Positions 22,150 through 32,325 of a DNA stretch of 64,000 bases are shown in pieces. How positions within the stretch are numbered: the first letter of the stretch is position 1; each line of letters opens with the position of its first letter. The position numbers were made by a program, and so were the translations under genes. The notes beneath the pieces were generated by a model. That model saw only the letters and a program-made list of their open reading frames with translations. It ran no database searches and was not told where the DNA came from. Origin of the DNA: Blumeriella jaapii (Eukaryota; Ascomycota; Leotiomycetes; Helotiales; Drepanopezizaceae); assembly GCA_009599575.1 (NCBI GenBank), contig VWND01000064.1, forward strand, positions 1,550,001 through 1,614,000. The letters are read 5' to 3'.

Positions 22150-25100
22150 ATGTTCTCGACACTATCTCGCGGGAGCTCAAAGGTCAGGCAGTCCTACACA
22201 CGCTCATCATGTCTTTGCAATATCCTTGGACATCATCAAGCTGCCTGTCCGCAGATTTATCGCACGACCCGAGCAACATCATCCACACCCTTCTTCAAAT
22301 CTGCAATCCTGCTGGGACGAGACAATAAAGCTGCGGCGCCTGCACATGGAGAGCCAGCCACGATCGATGATGATTCCGCATCCGCGCATGGGCAAAAGAA
22401 GCAGCCCAAGTCTACGACCACGCATACGTCGAGCTCCAGGGGTTTCCTTCAGGTGCTACGAGAGTCTCTCATTGCGGCAGGCGAGGCTCTATTGCCCAGA
22501 TCACAGTCTGCGAAGGGAGAGGGATTAGGAACTTCCACGACAGAGTCAACGGAGCCTCCCGATGGTTCGAGTTCTGAGCCCGAGAAGAAGCACAAGTCGA
22601 AGAAATCAACAGAGCAACAACAAGTCGATGCGGTCCCCAATGAGCTGGACAAGAAAGAACAGACAGCTGCTGCGCCAGAGCTAAGTGCGACCAAAGACCC
22701 AAGGCCGCCAGGTCAAGAAAAGATGGGTGATCCAGAAGAAGTCTCGGACGGGGTAGCTGTCAAGGTGAAGCCGAAGCACTCGGCCTCCCAAGCTGGCAAA
22801 GACAAGAAGAAGAAGAAGAAGAAGAAAGCAACGCTTGTTAGGTCTGTTATGACTACGAGTCCACACAAGAAAAAAGGATCTGTTTCAAGCAAGAAGCTTG
22901 GGAAAAGATCAGCGAGCGAGCCTTCCCCTGAGACCACGATCTCGAATAAGCAACTAGATGACCGGTATCTAACGTTGCATACTAAAAACACGGATGGCCA
23001 GTTGTTTACAATCAGAAGGCGGAAGATGGACGACAAACCGGAGATTCCCGACTCGGACGAGACTGGTTTCATGAAAGTCATTGTCGATACTCCATCTCTA
23101 TCTTTGAAGCTTCAGCAGATTGGTGAGCTGATCAACATACCACGAGGTATTGCTAAGTTGATGCACAACGGGGAACTGACAGCAGAGGAAAAATCTGTCT
23201 TGCTGCCTGTCTTCCCTAAGATCGTAAACCCCTTGCCCGAAGCTCCACCGATCTCCAAAGCCAAAACAAAGAGGTTAAATCGACCCCCTCTCCCTCTGGG
23301 CCCCATCACAGCTACCAAAGGAGTTATTGGCGAAGAAATCAAAATCATATCAGCAAAGGATCTTCATCTCGTGCCACTCGACACTGAGCCGCTTCAAGTT
23401 CCTCGGCTGTCTTATGGACTGGAAAGAGTTCTTTTCAACCCGGGTGTCTATCAACTTCAAGACCCCCGTTCGAAAGTTTTCAATTTCGATCCCTACCTGC
23501 AGACCATCATGCCTGTCAATGAGTTTGATTTCAATGCCCTGAATGAATACATCACCTCTTCCCGTGACGAGAAGCTAATAGGAAAGGCCGTAGCAGAAAA
23601 AAAGAAATACGCAGGATCAACATCCAGCATGACATCTGCCCTGACCCATTTCCACTACCTTCTGTCACAATGGCGGGAGATCAACGCCTTGAACCTATCA
23701 AAGCACTTCCAGGTTGACAGTCATAATTTCACCGCATTACAACGTAGTCCATCAGCGATATTTTTGCGTTGGAGAGATGGAGCATATGCGATTGATGCAG
23801 ACAAGCAATTTGATACTGCCAACATCCTCATGATGCTTGGAAAATCTATGGAGAAGCTTCTTACCCTTCCTACTAAAGACTTTGAAAAATATCGGAAATC
23901 GAAATCTGGCGTGATCACAGAGCGAGAACGAAACGCCGATGAACAATTCCATTACACTGGAATGGGCAATTTCCTCTTGAGGTCACAACTCGACGCATAC
24001 GATCCGCGAATACCTGGGACTGGGATGTTCGATCTCAAGACTAGGTCTGTCGTATCAGTACGGATAGACACAGCAAACTACGAGGAAGCCCGCGGCTATG
24101 AGATTCGAGACCTATTCGGACAATGGGAATCTTATGAGCGAGAATACTTCGACATGATTCGATCGGCATTCCTGAAATATTCCCTGCAAGTGAGAATGGG
24201 CCGTATGGATGGTATTTTCGTGGCCTACCATAACACCGAACGGATTTTCGGCTTCCAGTACATTAGTCTGCCGGAAATGGATTACGCCTTGCACGGAACC
24301 AAGGATCCTGCTATTGGAGACTCTGAGTTCAAGTTGAGTATCGAGCTGCTCGGCCGGGTTCTGGAGCGAGCCACTGCTAAGTGGCCTGAACAGTCAATGC
24401 GACTACACTTTGAGACTCGGGACACGGCCACACCGTTTGCATATATCTTCGCAGAGCCTATGACAGAGGACGAGATTGAGAGGATCCAAAAGACCAATAA
24501 AGCTCAGATCGACGAATTTGAACGGCAAGTCTTAGGTCTAGCGACCAAAGACCTTTCTGTCGAAGAAGAGAAAAAAGAGTGGGACAACATTCGGAACAGT
24601 GTCGAGCAGAGCATGAAACAAGATGAAGAGTCAGTGATTTTGGAGGAAGATGTGAAGGACTTAGAGGAAAGACTTGAGACTACTAGTCTTACAGAAGACA
24701 TTCTTGTCGCTGAGAATGACTTCACAAAAGAGCCGGCGACGGAAGACGATGACAGAGAAATCATGGCCATGACTCTCACAATCCGCAACAAAGTGAACGG
24801 GAGGTACGTCGAGAGGCCCATGAGTTTCACTGCGAATCACAGGTGGGACGTCCAGTACTCCCTGGCGGAAGCTCCTAGTAAGGCAAGCGCTTGGTCGCTG
24901 TACAGAGCTACGCAGGCTCGGCGCACGAAGGCGATGACCAAGCCGAAGGCGCAGAAAGCGGGCAGAGATATATTTCTTGAGCAGATAAAAAAGTGGATTC
25001 AGAAGGGGAGAGAGTACAGGGCGAGGATGAATGAGTTGGAGAAGAACACGGTGGTGAAGGTAGTTGACGAGTCGATTACGAGTGCGTTGGCCCCACGAGA

Positions 25101-25329
25101 AGTCAAGATCGAAGACATACCTGGGCAGAAGGAAGATATGGTCGGGACGGCGCCGGTGACGTCTGCCAAGTCGAACGAGGGTGTTGCCGAGATGCCTTCG
25201 ACAACTTCTGAAGAGGCGAAAGAAGACGAAGTTTCGGAGCAGAGCAAGGACGAAGTGGCAGAGACTGAGAATGGATCAACGGCCGAGGGACCGAGCGAGG
25301 GGTCTCCTTCAGAGAAAAGACAGGATTAG
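22150..25329 (+). CDS. PET127: Pet127-like mitochondrial RNA-processing protein
   Basis: Mitochondrial protein that in yeast promotes 5' processing and turnover of mitochondrial RNAs through the Dss1/Suv3 degradosome; also modulates mitochondrial RNA polymerase in other fungi. Single exon, 1,059 residues from the ATG at 22150. The N-terminus MFSTLSRGSSKVRQSYTRS is a clear basic presequence. Residues about 60-300 are disordered, with a Lys run (AAG repeats at 22803-22827). The Pet127 domain runs from about 360 to 780, with YGLERVLFNPGVY, FHYTGMGNFLLRSQLDAYD and the PD-(D/E)XK-like strand GTGMFDLKTRSVVSVR (D628, K630). The C-terminal 150 residues are Glu-rich. The frame is also open upstream, so a longer start cannot be excluded. 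Confidence 0.9.
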   Translation: MFSTLSRGSSKVRQSYTRSSCLCNILGHHQAACPQIYRTTRATSSTPFFKSAILLGRDNKAAAPAHGEPATIDDDSASAHGQKKQPKSTTTHTSSSRGFLQVLRESLIAAGEALLPRSQSAKGEGLGTSTTESTEPPDGSSSEPEKKHKSKKSTEQQQVDAVPNELDKKEQTAAAPELSATKDPRPPGQEKMGDPEEVSDGVAVKVKPKHSASQAGKDKKKKKKKKATLVRSVMTTSPHKKKGSVSSKKLGKRSASEPSPETTISNKQLDDRYLTLHTKNTDGQLFTIRRRKMDDKPEIPDSDETGFMKVIVDTPSLSLKLQQIGELINIPRGIAKLMHNGELTAEEKSVLLPVFPKIVNPLPEAPPISKAKTKRLNRPPLPLGPITATKGVIGEEIKIISAKDLHLVPLDTEPLQVPRLSYGLERVLFNPGVYQLQDPRSKVFNFDPYLQTIMPVNEFDFNALNEYITSSRDEKLIGKAVAEKKKYAGSTSSMTSALTHFHYLLSQWREINALNLSKHFQVDSHNFTALQRSPSAIFLRWRDGAYAIDADKQFDTANILMMLGKSMEKLLTLPTKDFEKYRKSKSGVITERERNADEQFHYTGMGNFLLRSQLDAYDPRIPGTGMFDLKTRSVVSVRIDTANYEEARGYEIRDLFGQWESYEREYFDMIRSAFLKYSLQVRMGRMDGIFVAYHNTERIFGFQYISLPEMDYALHGTKDPAIGDSEFKLSIELLGRVLERATAKWPEQSMRLHFETRDTATPFAYIFAEPMTEDEIERIQKTNKAQIDEFERQVLGLATKDLSVEEEKKEWDNIRNSVEQSMKQDEESVILEEDVKDLEERLETTSLTEDILVAENDFTKEPATEDDDREIMAMTLTIRNKVNGRYVERPMSFTANHRWDVQYSLAEAPSKASAWSLYRATQARRTKAMTKPKAQKAGRDIFLEQIKKWIQKGREYRARMNELEKNTVVKVVDESITSALAPREVKIEDIPGQKEDMVGTAPVTSAKSNEGVAEMPSTTSEEAKEDEVSEQSKDEVAETENGSTAEGPSEGSPSEKRQD

Positions 25330-27150
25330 AGTGCGCGCGGCGCACAGTATATGATATACCTTGAGAGATCTGTAGAGTAGTGTTACAATTGTAATATTTG
25401 AATGTGTGCAGATGTAGTAGAACTTGTAAATTGTACAGCAAGACTTATCGCCACTTAAACATTTTCAGGATTGCCTCTTGTCTCTTGCAATCTCGTCGCT
25501 AACGGTATACCCTCGCTCTGGTTGTGTTGCGACTTCCCTTGTACGCCCAGAGCTGTCTGTCTACCAAATGTATACTTATGAAACACAGGCTTCTTAAGAG
25601 CTGTCGTCGACCTCTCCCTCAACTCCTCCCTCAGCAGCAAATCCAGCTTTCTGGGGTTCCAGAAACCCGACGACACACATACATATGCGCCTCCCTGCAA
25701 ATCGAACTCGGGAACGGCATTCCTTGAGCAAGCCCCTTCCGTCGTCTCTCCTTTCCTCCATCAAAAATTATAGCAGCTGAACAACGTGATTGAGGACAGT
25801 AGTCCCGAGGAAGCTAGTTCTCCGTGATCCATTCACCACCCCTTGCAATTCTAGGCTACGCTCTTTTTGCATCCCGATTTTGAAACGTGTGATGTGAGTC
25901 TTGCGCCATTTGTGTATAAGCCTATGCCATCAGCCACAGGAAGACTCGAGAGCAGCAAACGTTGAGCAGACGGGGAGAAGGAAATGGTTTTCTTCAGTGG
26001 TTTTGGTGGGGATTCTGATTCGCTACATGGTCGGGAGATCAGTCAAGGAATGTTCGAGAGAGGAAGCGATCACGTAAAAACCTTTTTACTGTCATATCAG
26101 TTATAGCTATCGTCTGTGTTTCGACTGGCATTCTGATTCGCTACATGGTCGGGAGATCAGTTAAAGAATGTTCGAGAAAGGAAGCGATCACATAAAACCC
26201 TCTTGCTGTCATATCAGTTATAGCTGTCGTCTGTGTTTCGACTGGCGTTCTTTTGAAGAAGAGAAAATCTTGCATTTGGATAGATTACTCCCCACGCAGG
26301 AGTAGACAGTGAAAAAATGCTGCGAAGTTCTAGCCCTCGAGTTCTGAGATGCAAGGACGGTTGTTTGTATTAATGCGTGACGAAGAGATGCACAAAGAGT
26401 AAGACTGTTAAACTTTGCTAGCTAGCATTGGAATTATAAAGGATTTGTAGAAGAGAGATGAACATAATAGCCTCCTGAAGATATCATATTGTTGGTGTAT
26501 CCAAAACACTTTACACCCATTTAAATTTGAGAAATGATAGTACACAGCGCGAAACACGCTTCGCTTTACTAAATATTACATATGAGTTTATTCGGGCCTA
26601 CCCAATTGGGCGTGTGCTTGGTGGCTTGACCATACCATACTACTCGATCCTTGACTATGAACAAGGACTCCATGGAAAGCTACCACTGACAAATATGGAC
26701 TTCTGCAGCACTTGCCTAGCTGATAGTTGCAAGTCTGCCCTTGGCAGCACACACAGAAGGAGCGGTGGGAATCTTGGCGCAACCTTGTCTGCACGACTGG
26801 TGATTCCCTCTGTACTGGTATGTCGGATAGAGAAACAGTAAAATCAAGTAGGAAGCAATGAAGTAAAGGACAATCCCAAGTAAATCAACCCATCTTGACG
26901 TTTCCTTGCTTAAGTGTCGGGAGAAACAGAATTGAGACGCAGAACGGGGAATATAAATCAATTGTACTACAGGTGGAGATCATTAAGCCAAAAAATCCTT
27001 TCAAAGGTAGTTTCCGCAGCTATTAATCCGTGAACGCGAGGGGTAGTGACTGCCCATAAAATATCGCCATCTCCATTCGGGTATATCTCCAACTCTTCCA
27101 GCCATTGTCGTTCGTCCGCGATGGTGACTATTAATGAATTCCAACATATC
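25330..27150. other. Intergenic region with tandem duplication
   Basis: No gene that can be supported; the main structure is the 118/117-bp direct repeat at 26012-26246. Open frames at 25455-25700 (minus), 26527-26841 (plus) and 26716-26961 (minus) have no family signature. Confidence 0.5.
26012..26246. repeat. Tandem duplication, two copies of about 118 bp
   Basis: Copy 1 26012-26129, copy 2 26130-26246, both beginning ATTCTGATTCGCTACATGG and ending TTTCGACTGGC. They differ at about ten positions, almost all transitions (for example GTCAAGG/GTTAAAG, GAGAGG/GAAAGG, CACGT/CACAT) plus one indel. Confidence 0.9.
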
Positions 27151-27475
27151 TTAGCAGCAGCCGCAGCAGTCGAGACACTCAAGACAGATAAGACCGGCAC
27201 AGCTGAATCACCGTTAGCAAGCTCCCCAGCCCACGAAAGATGCAAAGAGGGAAAGCAACTCACATTCCACAGCAAAGACCCTTACCTCCTCCTCCTCGCA
27301 TGTTCACGTCTGGCTCGGCAGTCATTTTCTCCACGGGACGCTTTTGGTCTGTTACTATCTTGATTTCTGAAATCCCACAAGGGATACTAACCGGTTGCTC
27401 TGCGTTGACTTGCGCGGGTGTCGGGGGTGCCATTTGCTGCTGGCCTTGAGGCTGTTGAGTTTCTGGGGAAGGCAT
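27151..27475 (-). CDS. CYSTM-type cysteine-rich tail-anchored mini-protein, 87 aa
   Basis: Two exons, 27475-27264 and 27202-27151, separated by a 61-nt GT-AG intron with branch GCTAAC. The N-terminal 65 residues are Gln/Pro-rich and soluble. After the Gly run of NMRGGGGKG comes the C-terminal module GLCCGICAGLICLECLDCC followed by GCC and stop, the pattern of the CYSTM (cysteine-rich transmembrane) superfamily. Such short proteins sit in the plasma membrane by a C-terminal helix and are linked to stress and metal tolerance in plants and fungi. Without splicing the frame ends at CCGM and the module is lost, so the intron is needed. The exact start is uncertain: a second Met (MTAEPDVNMRGG) is possible. 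Confidence 0.85.
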
Positions 27476-28639
27476 TTTGTACTGAAGATATGGAAAGATG
27501 TTTTTGCTGGTTGGATTACAGAAAACACCACTCGGCAAGGACGAAGAACGGGATTTGGAAAACGGATGTGAGATTTCGGTGAGAGCATATGCGAGAGAGA
27601 GGAATTGAACAAATCACGGATGGGAAATGCTTAGAACTCTAAACTTAAGCCTTGCCCGAGTAGGCGCTGCTACGAGCAGTCCGAGAACATCGGATAGCAT
27701 GGGCGCACCCTGGACCGTCGGTGCTGGCGTCGACAGCCACTTAGCAATTCTCCAGCTCTGCCCCGGATCTAAGAATATGCAGACAGGGACACAGATCTTC
27801 TGGCCTCACGAATAGCACCGCCCAATGCCACGTAGACCTCGGTGCTCATGAGCTGACCGGCCGCGTCCTGCCAACCCATAAGCATTGGCTAGGTCGTAGC
27901 ATGACTTGCATATGTAGGCTGGCTACATAGGATGTGAGAAACAAAGCCGGGAGCGTCGTATAGCTCGTCCTGTCACACGTGGCTGAGCGGAAGATGCTTG
28001 TCTGTGGCAAGGAGATGTCTCAGGCCTTGGCGATTTTATCTTCTGCGGTATCTGGGGTTTCGCGCTGAGACTGTTTGCTTTGCGTTGCGATCGGAAATGC
28101 GCCTTGGCTGTCTGTTGGCAGGTGGCAGACAACATTGGCGCTTCGGTCCTGTTGGTAGCCAGAAGAAGCAGAAAATACTGTACATACGGCAACGGGTGAT
28201 TGAACAATTCTTTTTGTCGGGCCGTCGTCATCATCGTCATCGTCATCATCATTATCATCATCTACAGGGACAGAGTCTGTTTTTTCTGGCAGGGGGCTAG
28301 AATGCGAAGATGGCACACGCCGCTCGATGTACGTACTGTACAGCATGGTACCGCCCCAATAGATGGCTGGCTGAGTTTGTTACATAGAAAGGCTGACTTG
28401 GATGGGGAGTGAAGGGGAAGAGCCAAGAAGAGATAGACTCTCGGATGAAACATCGGTGGTCTCCACCTGATGACAGCGTCGAGAAGGAGGAAATCAGGCA
28501 GAGCGACTGACATGAACTGAACTGACTGCGAAAGCACAAATGTCCAAAGGCGGCTCTGAGACTGAGTACCCGGAAGACGGATAGGATAGACTTTGAAAAG
28601 ACAGGTAACGTTTTGTACCATGGGTATCAGGACATCAAA
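27476..28639. other. Intergenic region with trinucleotide microsatellite
   Basis: No gene supported. An ATC/TCATCG microsatellite at 28221-28262 creates artificial Asp- or His-rich open frames on either strand. Contains the promoter of the CYSTM gene and the 3' end of the A49 gene. Confidence 0.5.
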
Positions 28640-30136
28640 CTACCTCCTCCGTCCAGAAGGCAGCTTAGGGTACTCCAGAGGAAGTTTCAGCTTGGCAACC
28701 TTGCGTTGAGAAGCCGCCGCCTTCTCTAGGCCCTGCTTCTTCCTCTCCGCCTCGCCCAAAGCGCCAATCTTGGCTCCGATCTCCTGGAAATACTGCGACA
28801 TCTGCTTAGTCTCCAGCTTCAAGTCCTCCTGCAACTTGAACATGTCAACCTCGTAATTGTCAACCAAACATGCCAGGGCACACAGATGGGTGATCATCAA
28901 GTCGACATGAAACTTGGTGATCAACTCTCCCCGTGTAAATTTCCGCTTGATGCTCTCAAGAACTGCTTCAGGGATATCGCCCAGCAACCTTTTTAGCTCG
29001 TCTCGTCTGGGTAGAGTTCTGTTCCCTTTGGTGACCCTGCAAGAGTTCAAAACCTCCAACATGAGCACCATGTACCGGAGGATTCTGAGCTTCTCGACAT
29101 TAGTAGCGACCTTGTTGATACGAGATGCAACGTATCTAGAAGAACATTCAATCTCCTTGTTAGACTTGAGCGCCGTTTCCCACGCTCTGACGGGTACAGC
29201 TGCAAATGTGTCCTTGCCAATCAAGCTGTCAACTGTATAGACGTCCTGGACATCCTTGGCGTCCTTGTTGGCTATGGGACGTGGTTTCGCGTCTTGGGAT
29301 TTCTGGTCCAGCTCCTCTCTGGATGCCATGGCCTTAGCACCCTCCGCCATACCTGCGAGCACAGCTGCGGTAGCGGCGTCGATCTTGGCAGGCTTGTTGT
29401 TTGTACTTCGCGCAGACTTGTCGGGGGAGATGGCATTTTCAGTGATGGAAGCGATTGCTTTTCGTGCCTTCTTCGTACCGAACGTCTGTCCCAAGATGTC
29501 CCGACGCTCTCGCAAATCCTACGAATCGTTAGTAAAGGAGCCATTTGTTGAATACCTTCAGAACACACCATAGACATCTCATCCTCCGCAGTGGCTTGAT
29601 GGGCTCGCACACTTCCTCGTACAACCATCTTGCGAGCCTCAACGATCTCCATTTTGCCAGTCTCTGGATCGTATACACCAACATAATGCTTCAGCAGAGC
29701 ATCCAACCCGCCCGCCTCCTCTTCACGCGCCGTGTAATCGAGTTTTGGATGCTGCGAGGAGTGCAGGAGCAGGTTTTCAGTTGCAATGCGCCCACTGAGC
29801 CCTGATCGGGAAGCAGGATTGCTGCGAGCTTTGGTGTATGGTTTGAATTGGATTGTGGTCGGAACTGCCAGGCCAGGAGTGGAAGCTATCCATATCAGCA
29901 ACTGAACATAGGAGCAACATAAAGGCAGCTCGAGGCTCGAGGCCAGCGGACACATTCATACCAATAACTGGTGCCCATTTTCCTACTTCGGAGACAGATA
30001 CCTGTACTTGTTTATCTTCCTCGATCGCGACTCTTTTGCTTGGTTTCGAAGACCCATCGGTGGTCCTCTTCCTCTTCTTGACTTTTTCCACCTTATTCGA
30101 CATTGTAGTCGTGTTTCCTAGTTGAGGTTGAGACAT
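28640..30136 (-). CDS. RPA49: DNA-directed RNA polymerase I subunit A49
   Basis: Subunit of RNA polymerase I that with A34.5 forms the TFIIF-like heterodimer, needed for rRNA initiation and elongation; nucleolar. Exons 30136-29962, 29885-29569 and 29518-28640; introns 76 and 50 nt; 456 residues. The N-terminus carries a basic Lys/Arg nuclear signal (VEKVKKRKRTTDG), then the dimerisation domain with FKPYTKARSN and LDYTAREEE, a linker containing DLRERRDILGQTFGTKKARKAI and the tandem winged-helix domain from about residue 270 (RYMVLMLEVLNSCR, LITHLCALACLVDNYEVD). The length fits the family. The start at 30136 is the first ATG; a second Met follows at residue 12. Confidence 0.9.
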
Positions 30137-32325
30137 CTTTTCGGGTCGATGCTATCTGATCAGGAAAAAAACCACGTCGGGATCTGGAATTTTAATTCGC
30201 CGACGATTTCAGCCTGGGTGATGAGGCTCAGATGGAGACTGCAAAGGCGGGGCCAAATCTCTTAGCCCACACACAGAGAAAATTAGTAATTCGAATGAAC
30301 AGTGAGTGAACAGAAGCGCAAACGCTGAGCTTAGCTGAGCTGATGGAAGTTGAATCGTGGCTCCTATGGACTGTATTTTTCGTCACATGCAATGGCATCC
30401 AGAGAGCAGCCTCGAGTTAGGCCGAAGGCACGACAGTCTCTCCCAGGTCTCCTGGGGTCAACACCTGCAATCACACGAGCACAGCATAATCACATTGGCA
30501 AGCACAGCAAGTTTTTTTGAAGGCAAACTTCTTTTCTTTTCATTCGCAACTGGAGTTGAAGGCGCCAAGCATCTGCGGCAGCTGTCTTCCCCCGCTCCCT
30601 TGTTCATAAACCCTCAATTGACAATCCGACGTGATATTTGACCGGCCATGCTTCCTCTCTCTCAATCCACCAAAAGCCGAAGAATGCGCGTCATCAAGCT
30701 GCTCTATCCCTCAACGTCCCGGCTGCGTTGGCGCCAAGAGGTGGCCCCAATCCGTGCTTGTCGTCTGGAGTGCTGGAGGAGGTTTGATGCGAGAGATGGC
30801 GCAAACTCGGAAGTTACGTTGTCATGGTGTCCGTTTGAGAGGCAGGGCTGACCGAGATCGGGATGTTATGAGTTGTTTACTTGCTAGGAGGGAGTCAGAA
30901 AATATCCATTGTGTGCTCATGGGAGCAGTTGGGACCGGTAGCAACTCACGATCTCGCACGCGTCTTGCGGCGCTTTCTCTTGAGTCTGCGGACTCTCTTT
31001 TTGTGCCACTTCTTTCTCACTGGGATTGTTAGCTTCTGATATTCAAGATTGGAGTTGCTGAAGTGGGCATACTCGTTGATCAAGATCGTTGTTGAGAGTG
31101 AGCAGAGGTTGGAGAAAAGAAGTTCGCAGTGCGCACGATATATGGTGTGGGCTAAGCGAGAGGAGCTAACGTTAGCGGCAAAGCCAGGCCCTCACCGCCT
31201 TCATTCTGCCATTCCCGCCTGGAAAAAAAAAACACGCAAACGCATGATGTTGCATTTCAAATCGACACAACAATCACGCGGCATTGCCACACATCGACGC
31301 ACTATTGCTTATCTTGGCAGAACTCAAATGTGATATCTAACGTTCAATCACGCAGAAATTTGAGACCCCGTTCTGGTTGCAGATACAGAGTAAATACATC
31401 ATCTGCGATCCAATGTCGACCTGCACCCACCACCCCCAATGCCCTTGCCACCAGACACTGCGCCTGGTCATCGGAATAGTTATACTTTGCAAAAACAAAA
31501 ATCCAAAGCGCTCAAAATATAGTCGCCTCCGCTGCTTTGGTTGGTTCTCGCCGTGGGAATCTTTTGCTACTTATTGCTCGTAAGTGCCGCCTTTGGAAAG
31601 GTGTGTCTTACTGTAAAGTCAAGGCAGCTTACGTGATTTCAACGCAAGCTTGAAAATCTACCATTTTTGTGTTTCTGGTCAATACTGTGTTAAGTAATGA
31701 CTTTGAACCGAAATGAAAAGCTCAAAAGCTTTAATAGCTTCATCAGAGGTTTGATGTCATTGGGATATCATGGATCACCCCCTTTCCGGCAAAGCTGGTT
31801 CTTTTGGTGAAGTGTAGTTCTTCGTCCCCTTGCAACATGTAGTAATTCAGGTGTAAGCCCAGCTTCGGATTACCTTTTCCATTGAGATAGTTCTCGGATC
31901 AATTCGAGTTTTTAGTAATGGATAGGTAAGGATCGATATCAGTTTGCGACGACAGCCCATTTCGCAATTCAAGTGAAAGAAAACTTCCGAAGCAAAGTTT
32001 GACGACATGTTTCTCTATACCGTAAAGCGAAATTGCAAGAGAAACTAATTCCAATTGTGTGTTGCAGAAAATGGAAGCGGGTGATGTGAGTCGATGGCTG
32101 TGAACCGGAAATGGAAATACGTTACACCGCCCAGCCCTGCTTCCACTCCCACTGCGTGTTATGCAACAACCTTCCTCACCTACCTATACCTAAGGCTGGG
32201 AGGGAACCATACAGCTCGACGAAGGCTGCTCAGGTGTCCAGATACCCCCGAGACATGACATTGCTATCACTTCCTGGTCCCCGACTAACAATTTCTGTTC
32301 CACTTTTAATTCCTACTTTCTCATC
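30137..32325. other. Gene-poor spacer, 2.2 kb
   Basis: No supported gene. Short open frames (30631-31032, 31049-31333) have no features. AT-rich from about 31.3 kb. The stretch near 31693-31717 with TGACTTTGAACCGAAATG resembles the repeat unit at 48.1-48.3 kb. Confidence 0.5.

Noticed and set aside
25455..25700. 81-codon open frame (minus) downstream of PET127
   Set aside because: No family motif, no splice support, and convergent 3' position fits untranslated sequence; kept out for lack of evidence.
26716..26961. Hydrophobic 81-codon frame (minus) with a membrane-like segment
   Set aside because: Single chance-like hydrophobic run, no conserved pattern or splice sites.
28221..28262. Asp-rich peptide (DDDDDDD)
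   Set aside because: Produced by an ATC/GAT microsatellite.
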